Source: Rhizobium sp. BT04 (GTDB lineage: Bacteria > Pseudomonadota > Alphaproteobacteria > Rhizobiales > Rhizobiaceae). Taken from it: a DNA stretch of 64,000 nucleotides. Position numbers and translations under genes: made by a program. This document shows, in pieces, positions 52,335 through 61,863 of this stretch. Under the pieces are notes generated by a model. It was not told the DNA's origin and did no database searches. It saw only the letters and a list, made by a program, of their open reading frames with translations. The stretch covers positions 1 to 64,000 of the forward strand of contig NZ_CP125647.1 in assembly GCF_030053135.1 (NCBI RefSeq). The letters run 5' to 3'. How positions within the stretch are numbered: the first letter of the stretch is position 1; every line of letters starts with the position of its first letter.

Positions 52335-52376
52335 CAAGACATTTGACCCGAGGTCCTTTAACTTTACGATGCCCCC
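52335..52376 (+). repeat. 42-bp direct repeat, right copy
   Basis: Matches 49077-49118 in the same orientation. The surrounding gap 52253-52559 has no gene. Confidence 0.85.
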
Positions 52377-52559
52377 TTTACATTTCTGCAAAGCACCAAT
52401 CTTTCCTAGCGGAACTGATTGGCGAGTTGACTTCCGTCTGGGGAATTCCTTCTTGTTTACCTACTATTTACCATAAAGCGCGGTGACGCTGGCAAGCCCT
52501 GCATCGCAGCCAACCCATGTCCCTTCGGTGGGTGCTGCATGAGAAGCAAGGTTGAGAGC

Positions 52560-53645
52560 CTATCGCGCCCTCGTTCCCTCGCGATTGGTAAAATGCGCAT
52601 TCCCCAACCCCGTGCCGATGGTCAGCACTGCCCATCTCGACACGTCGTTCATGAAAGGGATCTGCGACAGTCCTTGCACGACGGCATCGTTGTGCATCAT
52701 CACGAATGTGCCGTCGTCACCGATCTCCGGAATGGCCTTCATCAGCGCGGCAGGAAGGTTGAAGCTGTCGCTCTCCCAGTTTCCGCCCGGCAAGTTCTGT
52801 CCGCCGCGTTCGATGGAGCCATCGGCTTTGATGATGCCGGGACATGCGATCCCGATGATGGGTGCCGGCTTGAGATTGGCCTTCTCGGCCTTGCCGATCA
52901 GATCCCGCAACATCGCGGCCAACTTCTCGATGGTCGCAGTCCGGCTCGGCTCGTCGTCGGCATGACGCCAGATGGCTGATTCCCAGACGCTCGCATCCCC
53001 AAAATTCGGCACATCGTCCTTTCCGAATTGAACGACGCCGGCGCGAACATTCGTGCCGCCGATATCGACGGCGAGAATCGCCTCGTGGCCTTTGAACATC
53101 CAGCGCGGCATCAGATGGACCGCGCCGATCAGTCCGGCCTCATCGGGGTGGTGAACGATCGGCACGACCTCGACGTCGATGCCGGCCGCCTTGAGAATAA
53201 CCATCGTCCTGGCGATCGCCAGTTCGCCAAAGTGGCTCCGCCGGAAGCCGCCGCCAACGACGATGCGTTCCGTCTTTCCCCAGCGTTTGTCTTTCAGGAA
53301 CTTTCCGATCACGTCGGCAAAGTCCTGGGCGAAGTCCTCCACAGCCCCCATGACCAATGCCGCCGCCTCCATATCGTCGCCTTTCAGAAAGGCATCGATC
53401 TTCTTCTTGGAAAGCTTCGCCGTCGCGGTTTTGCCGATCGGATCGTCTCCGACCTTGCGGATGCGTTTTCTCCAATCGTCGAGCTTCTGTTGGAAAGTCT
53501 TCTTGTTCGCATTGTCGCCAACGAAACCATCCTTGTCACGCAGTTCGTTGTTGTAGTCGTCGATCGTCACCAATGGCAGGTTTAAAGCGCCATGTGCCAG
53601 CGGGGCATTGACCTCATCACGGGGATCGGAACTGCTTTTGGCCAT
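52560..53645 (-). CDS. ROK-family sugar kinase-like protein
   Basis: 361 aa. The actin-like ATP-binding motif AVDIGGTNVRAGVV lies near residue 185, IIGIACPGIIKADGSIERG follows, and the catalytic-type Asp is in FVMMHNDAVVQG. Residues 1-170 form an extra N-terminal region with its own GGGFRRSHFGE motif; no DNA-binding domain is seen, so this is an enzyme rather than a NagC-like repressor. May phosphorylate glucose released from trehalose, since otsB lies divergent across 145 bases. ATG 53645. Confidence 0.82.
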   Translation of the reverse strand: MAKSSSDPRDEVNAPLAHGALNLPLVTIDDYNNELRDKDGFVGDNANKKTFQQKLDDWRKRIRKVGDDPIGKTATAKLSKKKIDAFLKGDDMEAAALVMGAVEDFAQDFADVIGKFLKDKRWGKTERIVVGGGFRRSHFGELAIARTMVILKAAGIDVEVVPIVHHPDEAGLIGAVHLMPRWMFKGHEAILAVDIGGTNVRAGVVQFGKDDVPNFGDASVWESAIWRHADDEPSRTATIEKLAAMLRDLIGKAEKANLKPAPIIGIACPGIIKADGSIERGGQNLPGGNWESDSFNLPAALMKAIPEIGDDGTFVMMHNDAVVQGLSQIPFMNDVSRWAVLTIGTGLGNAHFTNREGTRAR

Positions 53646-53790
53646 CAATGTACCTTCTACGGCGCGAGTGCTCGAACGGGCGGCGAGATACAACGCGGAC
53701 TAGCCTCAGGATGTTCCGGCGTCTGAAAAGCCACCTTGTCCTTGTCGACCGGCGACCTAGCTTCAATGGTTGCAGAGTTTGGAGAATGCC

Positions 53791-54549
53791 GTGCAGGACG
53801 ACGACGCTACCCAGGAAATGCTTTCGCTGGTCTTGGAAGAGCCCGACCACTGGGCGATGTTTCTCGATATCGACGGGACGCTGCTCAATCTTGCGCCCAC
53901 GCCGGATGCGATCGAGGTCCCGGAGGCTCTTCCCGGTCAACTTCATCGCCTGTCGAACAAGCTCGGCGGTGCCCTGGCGCTGGTCACTGGACGATCACTT
54001 GCTTATGCAGACGAGCTGTTCAAACCCTTTGAATTTCCGACGGCAGGCCTTCACGGCGCCGAAATCAGGAACGCTGCGGGCATGCAGACGGTCGAGGCGA
54101 CAGCTGAGTTTCAGGCGCTGAAGCATGCGCTGACCGCGGAAGCCGAGCACTATCCTGGAGTCTTGATCGAGGATAAGGGTGCGGCCGTTGCCGCCCATTA
54201 CCGGCTCGCGCCCGAATATGAAAAGGTGCTCGAAGACCGCATGCACCACTATGCGGAGCTCGCCGGGCCGAACTGGGCATTGCAGCTCGGCAAGATGGTA
54301 TTCGAACTGCGTCCGGCACGGTCGAGCAAGGGCGATGCGTTGGAGCGGTTTTTCCAGTCCGACCCCTTCAAGAACCGCTGCCCGATTACCATCGGCGATG
54401 ATCTGACCGACGAGTCGATGTTTGCGATCGCCAATGCGCGTGGCGGCGTTTCCGTGCGTGTCGGCGCGATCGGCGCCCCGAGCTGCGCCACGAGCCGGCT
54501 GTCCTCCTCTGCGCTGGTTAGAAACGTCATTGCCGCCTTGGCCGCCTGA
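53791..54549 (+). CDS. otsB: Trehalose-6-phosphate phosphatase
   Basis: 252-aa HAD-type phosphatase: FLDIDGTLLNLAPTPDAI (nucleophile Asp), ALVTGRSLAYADELF, LHGAEIR, a cap domain, and ITIGDDLTDESMF (metal Asp residues). Removes phosphate from trehalose-6-phosphate, the last step of trehalose synthesis for osmotic and desiccation stress. Start at GTG 53791 with GGAG 6 nt upstream; TTG 53770 is an alternative. No otsA in the window. Confidence 0.9.
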   Translation: MQDDDATQEMLSLVLEEPDHWAMFLDIDGTLLNLAPTPDAIEVPEALPGQLHRLSNKLGGALALVTGRSLAYADELFKPFEFPTAGLHGAEIRNAAGMQTVEATAEFQALKHALTAEAEHYPGVLIEDKGAAVAAHYRLAPEYEKVLEDRMHHYAELAGPNWALQLGKMVFELRPARSSKGDALERFFQSDPFKNRCPITIGDDLTDESMFAIANARGGVSVRVGAIGAPSCATSRLSSSALVRNVIAALAA

Positions 54550-54605
54550 GGAGCGCTCGTAATGCGGATTGCTGTCGTCTTTACGCCGGCTGCGCAGCGT
54601 CTATT

Positions 54606-54628
54606 GTCAAAAAAGTATCGGTTTTGAC
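54606..54628. promoter_or_regulatory. Dyad upstream of the AraC gene
   Basis: GTCAAAA-N9-TTTTGAC, 112 bases before the AraC start. Candidate operator or promoter element. Confidence 0.35.
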
Positions 54629-54740
54629 GGGGAATCGTGGTGGCGGGCGTGACACGAGCCCACTACACTCCCCTTCAACAATAAAGCCAAAAAGGGAATT
54701 TGGCGTGCGGGCCTGGAACCCGCCCTCGGAGGAGGAAACA

Positions 54741-55625
54741 ATGGAACCTGACTTGGAAGTCGTTCAGATCCGGCCGGGCGAATCCTTCGCAGCGAAGGCG
54801 CATGGCTATCCGTACCATACGGTTCGCTGGCATTTTCATCCGGAATACGAACTGCATCTCGTCGTGGCGACAACCGGACGCTATTTCGTCGGCGACTTCA
54901 TCGGCGAGTTCGAGCCCGGCAATCTAGTGCTTGCCGGCCCCAATCTGCCCCACAATTGGATCAGCGACGTTCCCAAAGGATCGAGCATTCCGCTTCGTTG
55001 CCAGCTCATCCAGTTCAGCGAGAATTTCATCAGCGACACGATGAAGGTGCTGGCCGAGCTCGGTCCCTTCGAGCAGGTGCTCGAGGCCTCCCGCCGCGGT
55101 GTGCTCTTCGGCGCCGAGACCAGCCGGCAGGTCGCGCCGCTGATGAACGAGGTGCAGCAGGCCCACGGCGTGCGTCGCATCGAGCTCTTCATGATGATCG
55201 TCGGTCTGCTCAGCCGGGCACAGGATGCGCAGCTTCTCGCCAGCCCGAGCTATCTGCCCGATCCCTCGGGCTACATGTCGGCAGGCATCAACAAGGCGCT
55301 CGCCTATATCCGGGAGAACCTGACCAAATCCTTCGACGAAGCCGATCTCGCGGCGATTGCCGGACAATCCACAGGCGCCTTTTCACGCGGCTTCCGCCGC
55401 CATACCGGCATGTCGCTCGTGCAATATGTCAAACGCCTGCGCATCAATCTCGCCTGCCAGATCCTGATGAGCGACGAGCACGCATCGATCACCGATATCT
55501 GCTTCGAGGTCGGCTTCAACAATCTGTCCAACTTCAACCGGCAATTTCTCGCGGAGAAAGGCATGACGCCATCCCGCTTCCGCCGATTGTTGGGCGACAA
55601 TATCGACGTAGCGAAGGCGGCCTAA
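54741..55625 (+). CDS. AraC-family transcriptional regulator with cupin sensor domain
   Basis: 294 aa. N-terminal cupin (TVRWHFHPEYELHLVV, GPNLPHNWISDVP) binds a small ligand; C-terminal double helix-turn-helix (FDEADLAAIAGQSTGAFSRGF and SITDICFEVGFNNLSNFNRQF). ATG 54741 has GGAGGAGG 5 nt upstream. Directly before the sugar importer on the same strand, so its likely activator. Confidence 0.92.
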   Translation: MEPDLEVVQIRPGESFAAKAHGYPYHTVRWHFHPEYELHLVVATTGRYFVGDFIGEFEPGNLVLAGPNLPHNWISDVPKGSSIPLRCQLIQFSENFISDTMKVLAELGPFEQVLEASRRGVLFGAETSRQVAPLMNEVQQAHGVRRIELFMMIVGLLSRAQDAQLLASPSYLPDPSGYMSAGINKALAYIRENLTKSFDEADLAAIAGQSTGAFSRGFRRHTGMSLVQYVKRLRINLACQILMSDEHASITDICFEVGFNNLSNFNRQFLAEKGMTPSRFRRLLGDNIDVAKAA

Positions 55626-55880
55626 GCAAGCCGAACGAACAGAGTTCAAGGATACGCAAGCAACAATGTGCCGAAGACGGCGATAGGGAGGACAAGGAGG
55701 AGGAACGAAAACGACACTGACGTGAACGTGAGCGCGCAACGAGCGGCTCGCGAGAGGAGACGCTCGTCCTCAAAAAACGCAAACCGCCGGGACAGGCGCA
55801 CCCGTTCATTCGGCCGAACGGCCACAGCACAACATTGCATCACGAAGCTACACGATTTTTTCCAACGGGAGGAGATGGAA
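55626..55880. other. Leader region of the sugar importer
   Basis: 255 bases without a gene, purine-rich near 55690-55710. Probably holds the importer's promoter and AraC half-sites, none clear enough to mark. Confidence 0.4.
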
Positions 55881-56948
55881 ATGATGAAATTCTCGACAAA
55901 GATGGCAGGCGCCGCGGCACTTGTCCTATCCCTGCTGGGCGGCACGTCCGCCTTTGCTCAAACGGCCGTTGCCGACGCAACGGTCGCATTCCTGATGCCG
56001 GACCAGGGCTCGACGCGCTATGAGGAGCACGATCATCCGGGCTTCGTCGCGGAGATGAGGAAGCTCTGCGCCTCGTGCAAGGTCATCTATCAGAATGCCG
56101 ATGCCGATATCGCCAAACAGCAGCAGCAGTTCAATTCGGCAATTACCCAGGGCGCCAAAGTCATCGTGCTCGATCCGGTGGATTCGGCGGCAGCCGCATC
56201 GCTTGTCCAGCTCGCCCAGAGCCAGGGTGTCAAGGTCATCGCCTATGACCGCCCGATCCCGAAGGGCAAGGCCGATTTCTACGTTTCCTTCGACAACAAA
56301 GCGATCGGCAAGGCGATTGCGGAATCGCTCGTCCAGCATCTGAAGGCGAAGAATGTCCCGACCGATGGCGGCGGAATCCTGCAGATCAACGGTTCGCCAA
56401 CCGATGCGGCCGCAGGCCTGATCAAGGACGGCATTCATGAGGGTCTCTCCAGCGGCGGCTACAAGACGCTTGCCGAGTTCGACACGCCGAACTGGCAGCC
56501 GGCGAATGCCCAGCAATGGGCAGCCGGCCAGATCACCCGCTTCGGCAAACAGATCGTCGGCGTCGTCGCCGCCAATGACGGCACCGGCGGCGGCGCCATC
56601 GCCGCCTTCAAGGCAGCTGGTGTCGATCCCGTGCCGCCGGTGACCGGCAATGATGCGACGATCGCCGCGCTGCAGTTGATCATATCAGGGGATCAGTACA
56701 ACACGATCTCCAAGCCGAGCGAAATCGTCGCCGCCGCCGCAGCCGACGTTGCCGTGAAGCTCTTGGCGGGAGAAACGATCAAGGCCGAGATGACGCTTTA
56801 CGACACGCCCGCGCAGCTCTTCGTGCCCGCTGTCGTCACTGCCGAAAACCTCAAGGCCGAGATCATCGACAAGAAGATCAACACCGCCGAGGAACTGTGC
56901 ACCGGCCGTTATGCCGACGGCTGCAAGAAGCTCGGCATCAGCAAATAA
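55881..56948 (+). CDS. Sugar ABC transporter substrate-binding protein (XylF/RbsB-like)
   Basis: 355 aa with signal peptide (MAGAAALVLSLLGGTSAFA). The pentose/hexose-binding family 4 pattern is clear: VAFLMPDQGSTRYEEHDHPGF, GAKVIVLDPVDSAAAASLV, KVIAYDRPI, QINGSPTDAAAGLIKDG and GVVAANDGTGGGAIAAFKAAG. Closest in form to xylose-binding proteins. ATG 55881 lies 6 nt after GGGAGGAG. Confidence 0.92.
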   Translation: MMKFSTKMAGAAALVLSLLGGTSAFAQTAVADATVAFLMPDQGSTRYEEHDHPGFVAEMRKLCASCKVIYQNADADIAKQQQQFNSAITQGAKVIVLDPVDSAAAASLVQLAQSQGVKVIAYDRPIPKGKADFYVSFDNKAIGKAIAESLVQHLKAKNVPTDGGGILQINGSPTDAAAGLIKDGIHEGLSSGGYKTLAEFDTPNWQPANAQQWAAGQITRFGKQIVGVVAANDGTGGGAIAAFKAAGVDPVPPVTGNDATIAALQLIISGDQYNTISKPSEIVAAAAADVAVKLLAGETIKAEMTLYDTPAQLFVPAVVTAENLKAEIIDKKINTAEELCTGRYADGCKKLGISK

Positions 56949-56961
56949 GCAAGCCAAGGGA

Positions 56962-56989
56962 AAGCGCGGCCGGATCGCCGGTCGCGCTT
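56962..56989. repeat. Stem-loop after the sugar-binding protein gene
   Basis: 12-pair stem (one G-U) with loop ATCG, arms 56962-56973 and 56978-56989. Third example in this window of a hairpin directly after a binding-protein gene. Confidence 0.55.
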
Positions 56990-57021
56990 CCGGTTTTCGC
57001 TTCTTTCCGAAAGGCCAGACG

Positions 57022-57843
57022 ATGTCTGACACCTCTCATATTCTTGACGGCTCCCGCCAGCCTGTCCTCAGCCTGCGCGGAATATCGAAGAACTTCGGGG
57101 CCGTGTCGGCGCTCACCGATATCGACCTCGACGTGCATGCCGGCGAGGTCGTGGCGCTGGTCGGCGACAATGGCGCCGGCAAATCGACGCTGGTCAAGAT
57201 CCTGGCCGGCGTGCATCAGCCGAGCTCGGGCACAATCCTGTTCGAGGGCAAACAGGCAAATCTCTCAAGCCCGAGTGCCGCCCTCGACCTCGGCATTGCC
57301 ACCGTCTTCCAGGATCTGGCACTTTGCGAAAATCTCGACGTCGTCGCCAATATCTTTCTCGGCAAGGAGCTCAATCCTTTCCAGCTCGACGAGGTCGCCA
57401 TGGAGATCCGCGCCTGGAAGCTGCTGAACGAGCTTTCGGCCCGAATCCCAAGCGTGCGTGAGCCCGTCGCCTCGCTCTCCGGCGGGCAGCGCCAGACCGT
57501 GGCGATCGCCCGGTCGCTGCTCCTCGCGCCGAAACTGATCATGCTGGATGAGCCAACAGCAGCCCTTGGTGTTGCCCAGACCGCCGAGGTGCTGGATCTG
57601 ATCGAGCGCGTGCGCGCACGCGGCCTCGCCGTCATCATGATCAGCCACAATATGGAGGATGTGCGCGCGGTTGCCGACCGCATCGTCGTCCTTCGGCTCG
57701 GGCGCAATAACGGCACTTTCGTGCCCGATGCCTCCAACGAAGAGCTCGTCAGCGCGATCACCGGCGCATCCAACAATTCCGTCTCCCGCCGCGCCATGCG
57801 CCGCAAGGCGCAAAGCCAAGAGAATGAGGAGGGCAGGGCATGA
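57022..57843 (+). CDS. Sugar ABC transporter ATPase (single-domain)
   Basis: 273 aa: Walker A GDNGAGKST, signature LSGGQRQTVAIARSL, Walker B LIMLDEPTAALG, switch His in MISHNMEDVRAVADRI. Most RbsA/XylG ATPases have two cassettes; this one has a single cassette of the FrcA type found in rhizobia. Overlaps the permease gene by 4 bases. Confidence 0.92.
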   Translation: MSDTSHILDGSRQPVLSLRGISKNFGAVSALTDIDLDVHAGEVVALVGDNGAGKSTLVKILAGVHQPSSGTILFEGKQANLSSPSAALDLGIATVFQDLALCENLDVVANIFLGKELNPFQLDEVAMEIRAWKLLNELSARIPSVREPVASLSGGQRQTVAIARSLLLAPKLIMLDEPTAALGVAQTAEVLDLIERVRARGLAVIMISHNMEDVRAVADRIVVLRLGRNNGTFVPDASNEELVSAITGASNNSVSRRAMRRKAQSQENEEGRA

Positions 57844-59099
57844 TGAAGACCTTGCAAAATGAACCTGCGGCACCTGCACTCCTCGACCGGCGTGACGAAA
57901 GAGTGCGCCATGACGATAGCCTTGCCGGCTCGATCCGCGCCTTCTGGGATCGCGTCCGCTCCGGCGACCTCGGCTCGCTGCCGGTCATCGTCGGCCTGGC
58001 GATCATCTGGACGGTGTTCCAGGCGCTCAATCCGGTGTTTCTCTCCAGCGCCAATCTCGTCAACATGCTGTTCGACTGCTCGACGGTCGGCGTCATCTCG
58101 CTCGGCATCGTCTGCATCCTGATGGTGGGCGAGATCGATCTTTCCGTCGGCTCGGTCAGCGGTTTCGCCTCGGCACTCACCGGTGTCTTCTGGGTAAACC
58201 AGGGCTGGCCGGTCATCATGGCGGTCCTCGCCGCGATGATCGTCGGCGCGCTGATCGGCGCGCTCTATGCCTTCCTGTTCAACCGCTTCGGCATGCCGAG
58301 CTTCGTCTCCACCCTGTCAGGGCTGCTCGCGGTTCTCGGCCTGCAGCTCTATATTCTGGGCGCGACCGGTTCGATCAATCTCCCCTATGGCTCCTGGCTG
58401 GTGAATTTCGGCCAGATCATGGTCATGCCGGACCCGGTCGCCTATCTGCTGGTGGCGCTTGGCGGCATTGCCTTCTTCCTCGCGAGCTACCGCACCTCGG
58501 CGCGCCGGCGGGCAGCCGGCCTGTCGTCGAAATCGGTCGGCGGCCTGTGTCTCCATGCCGTCGTCATCACGGTCGCCCTGGCGGCGGTTGCTTTCTATCT
58601 CAACCAGTCGCGCGGCATCCCCTGGATGTTCGGCCTCTTCGTCGGGCTCGTCGCCGCCATGAACTATGCGCTGACGCGCACCAAATGGGGACGCTCCATG
58701 CATGCCGTCGGCGGCAACAGGGAGGCCGCCCGCCGCTCGGGCATCAACGTGTCGCGCATCTATACGAGCGCCTTCGTCACCTGTGCCCTGCTTGCGGCGA
58801 CCGGCGGCGTGCTTTCGGCCGCGCGGCTCGCGACCGCAAGTCAGCAGGCCGGCACGGGCGACGTCAATCTCAACGCCATCGCGGCGGCGGTCATCGGCGG
58901 CACGAGCCTGTTCGGCGGGCGGGGCAGCGCCTATTCGGCCCTTCTCGGCATCATCGTCATTCAGTCGATCGCCAGCGGGCTGACGCTTCTCGATCTGTCA
59001 TCGTCGCTTCGATACATGATCACCGGCGCCGTCCTTGCCGTTGCCGTCATCGTCGACTCGCTGGCACGCCGATCGCGAATTTCGCACGGCCGGGCCTAA
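57840..59099 (+). CDS. Sugar ABC transporter permease (XylH-like)
   Basis: 419 aa, eight to ten predicted membrane helices. GIVCILMVGEIDLSVGSVSGFASALTGV (in two blocks) and AAAVIGGTSLFGGRGSAYSALLG are typical of the ribose/xylose permease family. Forms the channel for the importer; one permease gene is present, so a homodimer is likely. Confidence 0.93.
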   Translation: MMKTLQNEPAAPALLDRRDERVRHDDSLAGSIRAFWDRVRSGDLGSLPVIVGLAIIWTVFQALNPVFLSSANLVNMLFDCSTVGVISLGIVCILMVGEIDLSVGSVSGFASALTGVFWVNQGWPVIMAVLAAMIVGALIGALYAFLFNRFGMPSFVSTLSGLLAVLGLQLYILGATGSINLPYGSWLVNFGQIMVMPDPVAYLLVALGGIAFFLASYRTSARRRAAGLSSKSVGGLCLHAVVITVALAAVAFYLNQSRGIPWMFGLFVGLVAAMNYALTRTKWGRSMHAVGGNREAARRSGINVSRIYTSAFVTCALLAATGGVLSAARLATASQQAGTGDVNLNAIAAAVIGGTSLFGGRGSAYSALLGIIVIQSIASGLTLLDLSSSLRYMITGAVLAVAVIVDSLARRSRISHGRA

Positions 59100-59123
59100 A
59101 CCATAGAAAAGCAGAGGAAGAAA

Positions 59124-59852
59124 ATGGGACAGGATCTGTCTGGAAAGGTCGCAGCCGTCACCGGGGCGGCGTCGGGTATCGGCCTGGAATGCGCCAAGGC
59201 CTTGCTCGCTGCTGGCGCCCGGGTCGCGCTGGTCGACCGCAATGAAGACGCCTTGAGGGAAATCTGCTCGAAACTCGGCGCGAAGGCCATTCCCTTGGTC
59301 ATCGATCTCACCGATCCGAAAAGCGTGACGCGGATGATGCCTGAGATCCTGGGAAAAGCCGGCCAGTTGGATATCTTCCATGCCAATGCCGGTTCCTATA
59401 TCGGCGGCGAAGTGCTGGGCGGCGACCCCGATGCCTGGGACCGGATGCTCAATCTGAACGTCAATGCCGCCTTCCGCTCGGTGCATGCCGTTCTGCCGCA
59501 TATGGTTGAGCGCAAGACCGGGGATATCATCCTGACGAGTTCCGTTGCCGGCATGATCCCAGTCGTCTGGGAGCCGATCTACACAGCCTCGAAACATGCC
59601 ATCCAGGCTTTCGTCCACACGCTAAGGCGGCAGGTGGCCAAGCATGGATTGCGCGTCGGCGCCGTCGCTCCGGGCCCGGTCGTCACCGCTCTTATCAGCG
59701 ATTGGCCGCAGGAGAAGCTGGAAGAGGCACTCGCTGCAGGCGGCCTCATGGAGGCGAACGAAGTGGCCGAAGCGGTGCTCTTCATGCTGACGCGTCCACG
59801 CAACATCACCATCCGCGATCTCGTCATCCTACCGCAGAGTGCCGATATCTGA
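59124..59852 (+). CDS. Short-chain dehydrogenase/reductase (first)
   Basis: 242 aa. Cofactor motif [16 protein letters not shown] at [11 protein letters not shown], catalytic Ser in ILTSSVAGM and Tyr-x-x-x-Lys in YTASKHAIQ. Probably oxidises the imported polyol or sugar. Lies 24 bases after the permease gene, thus in the same operon. ATG 59124. Confidence 0.92.
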   Translation: MGQDLSGKVAAVTGAASGIGLECAKALLAAGARVALVDRNEDALREICSKLGAKAIPLVIDLTDPKSVTRMMPEILGKAGQLDIFHANAGSYIGGEVLGGDPDAWDRMLNLNVNAAFRSVHAVLPHMVERKTGDIILTSSVAGMIPVVWEPIYTASKHAIQAFVHTLRRQVAKHGLRVGAVAPGPVVTALISDWPQEKLEEALAAGGLMEANEVAEAVLFMLTRPRNITIRDLVILPQSADI

Positions 59853-59873
59853 CGAAAGTGCGAACGGCTGCTC

Positions 59874-59994
59874 AGAGCAATTCCAGCAAAAGTGTGCAGG
59901 GGTTTTGCCAGGCAAGGCGCGAAACACTTTTGCCGCAATTGCGCGAAAACAAAGAGATAGAGCATTTTCATGTTTCGAAGAAAAACGGAAATGC
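59874..59994. repeat. Rhizobial-type composite palindromic element between the two SDR genes
   Basis: AGAGCAATTCCAGCAAAAGTGT, only part of which is repeated, pairs with ACACTTTTGCCGCAATTG further on, then AACAAAGAGATAGAGCATTTTC and a second short inverted arm. This is the general form of short intergenic repeats common in Rhizobium genomes. Confidence 0.6.
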
Positions 59995-60011
59995 CGTAGG
60001 AGGAAGAAAAC

Positions 60012-60776
60012 ATGATCTTCGACAGATTTCGCCTGAACGGTCAGGTGGCGCTGGTGACCGGCGGCACGCGCGGCATCGGGCTTGCCATTGCCGAGGCGCT
60101 CGGCGAGGCGGGCGCCAAGGTCATCATCACGGGCCGGGCTCGCAATGCGGCGGCGGAAGACCGGCTCTCCAAGGCCGGCGTCGATTGCGATTTCATCGCC
60201 GCCGACCTGATGAAGGAAAGCGCTGCCGACGAACTCGTCACGGAGACCCTTTCACGGGCGGGCCGGCTCGACATCCTCGTCAATAATGCCGGCATCGCCA
60301 TTCATGGCGACAGCGGCGAGTTCTCCGATGCCATCTGGCGCGAGATCATGACCGTCAATGTCGACGCCGTCTTTCGCGCCTGCCGCACCGCACTCGCTCC
60401 CATGCGGCGCCAGGGCGGCGGCGTCATTCTCAATATCGGCTCGATGTCGGGCATCGTCTCCAACATTCCGCAGAACCAGGTCGCCTATAACACCTCCAAG
60501 GCGGCCGTCCATATGATGACGAAGAGCCTCGCCAGCGAGGTTGCCGCCGAAAACATCCGCGTCAACGCCATCGCGCCGGGCTATATCGAAACCGATCTAT
60601 CGCGCGGCGGCATCGACAATCCCGACTGGTTTCCGACCTGGCGCAGCATGACCCCGATGGGACGCGTCGGGCAGCCGGAGGAAGTGGCCGGCGCTGCACT
60701 GTTCCTCTGCTCGGCGGCAGCAAGTTACGTCACTGGCGAAGTGCTTGTTATCGACGGTGGTTATACGACCCGATAA
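60012..60776 (+). CDS. Short-chain dehydrogenase/reductase (second)
   Basis: 254 aa. Classical SDR: TGGTRGIGLAIAEALG, NNAG at LDILVNNAGIAIHGD, Ser in NIGSMSGIVSN, Tyr/Lys in YNTSKAAVHMMTKSL and the C-terminal YVTGEVLVIDGGYTTR. Close in style to sugar-alcohol and gluconate dehydrogenases. ATG 60012 is preceded by AGGAGGAAG. Separated from the first SDR by the repeat element but probably cotranscribed. Confidence 0.93.
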   Translation: MIFDRFRLNGQVALVTGGTRGIGLAIAEALGEAGAKVIITGRARNAAAEDRLSKAGVDCDFIAADLMKESAADELVTETLSRAGRLDILVNNAGIAIHGDSGEFSDAIWREIMTVNVDAVFRACRTALAPMRRQGGGVILNIGSMSGIVSNIPQNQVAYNTSKAAVHMMTKSLASEVAAENIRVNAIAPGYIETDLSRGGIDNPDWFPTWRSMTPMGRVGQPEEVAGAALFLCSAAASYVTGEVLVIDGGYTTR

Positions 60777-60840
60777 GACGCTGGGTCACCGCGTTGGGTA
60801 GGGCAGGGTGGTGCCGCCCCCACGAGCTTCAGGCACATTC

Positions 60841-61863
60841 TCAACCCTTTGAGAACTGAACGGGGAGGGTGATTTCGAACGCGGCGCCGGCGCCGGCCAT
60901 CTGCAGCAGGCGGATCGTACCGCCATGCGAGCCCAGCATGGCGCGGACGATACCCAGACCCATGCCGGTACCACCCTGTTCGCGGCGGGTTGAGAAGAAC
61001 GGCTGGAAGACGCGTTGGCGATTTGCCTCGGAAATACCGCCGCCATCGTCGCGAACGAGAATGACGACTGTTCGCGGCCCAGCTGACACGGCAAGTTCCA
61101 ACGACGTGGCGCCGTGCTGAAGGGCATTCTCGGCAAGGTTGGCAAAGACGATGCCAGCGGCTTCCTGAGGAAGAGCAACCGATATTTCCGTATCGCCTCC
61201 GCCTGAGATATCCAGGGTGGAAAATCGCCCGCGCAGTGAGGATAGGATGTCCATGACGCTGCTTTTGCCCTCGGCTACAAGGGTTTCCGCCTGCGCAAGT
61301 TCCCTCAGCCGCTGCAACAATGCATCGAGCCGGACTGCGTCGGCGACGATGTTGTCGAGAAAGTGCGAACGCTCTGCCTCCGTCATCGGCCTCTCGGCAT
61401 CGTCATCACGCAAAAGCTCTGCCGCACCCCGGATAGCCGTCAGCGGCGATTTCAGCTCGTGGGAGACATGGGCGGCAAAGGAGCTGATATATTCGGTGCG
61501 ATCGACTAGTTTCCCGGCAAGATCGAGGAAGCTTTGCGACAGTACGGCGATCTCACGCGTTCCATAGCTTTCAAGCGGCCGGATTGCCCCCTTGCCGCCG
61601 CGGGCGATCTCTTCGGTACGGCCGATCAAAGCGTTGATCGGGCCGGTGATGGTGCGCGTCAGCACATAGGCAACGCCGAGCGTCAGTATGAAGACCGTGG
61701 CGAGGGCGCCGATTTCCGCCGGCGCCATTCGGCCCGAACTCACGTCAAAGGCACGAAACCAGATGACGATCAGGATCGGCAGCGCCATGACGGCAAGAAG
61801 CACGACATAGACGATCAGCGCCAGCGTCGGCCGCCATTTCGTCCTGACTTTGAGCGCCGGCAT
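60841..61863 (-). CDS. Sensor histidine kinase
   Basis: 340 aa: two membrane helices (residues about 12-35 and 50-70) with a very short periplasmic part, HAMP, dimerisation box HVSHELKSPLTAIRG (phospho-His), then N box (FANLAENALQHG), G1 (VRDDGGGIS) and G2 (GGTGMGLGIVRAML). The small outer region suggests sensing within the membrane or through a partner. Overlaps the response regulator gene by one base. Confidence 0.94.
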   Translation of the reverse strand: MPALKVRTKWRPTLALIVYVVLLAVMALPILIVIWFRAFDVSSGRMAPAEIGALATVFILTLGVAYVLTRTITGPINALIGRTEEIARGGKGAIRPLESYGTREIAVLSQSFLDLAGKLVDRTEYISSFAAHVSHELKSPLTAIRGAAELLRDDDAERPMTEAERSHFLDNIVADAVRLDALLQRLRELAQAETLVAEGKSSVMDILSSLRGRFSTLDISGGGDTEISVALPQEAAGIVFANLAENALQHGATSLELAVSAGPRTVVILVRDDGGGISEANRQRVFQPFFSTRREQGGTGMGLGIVRAMLGSHGGTIRLLQMAGAGAAFEITLPVQFSKG

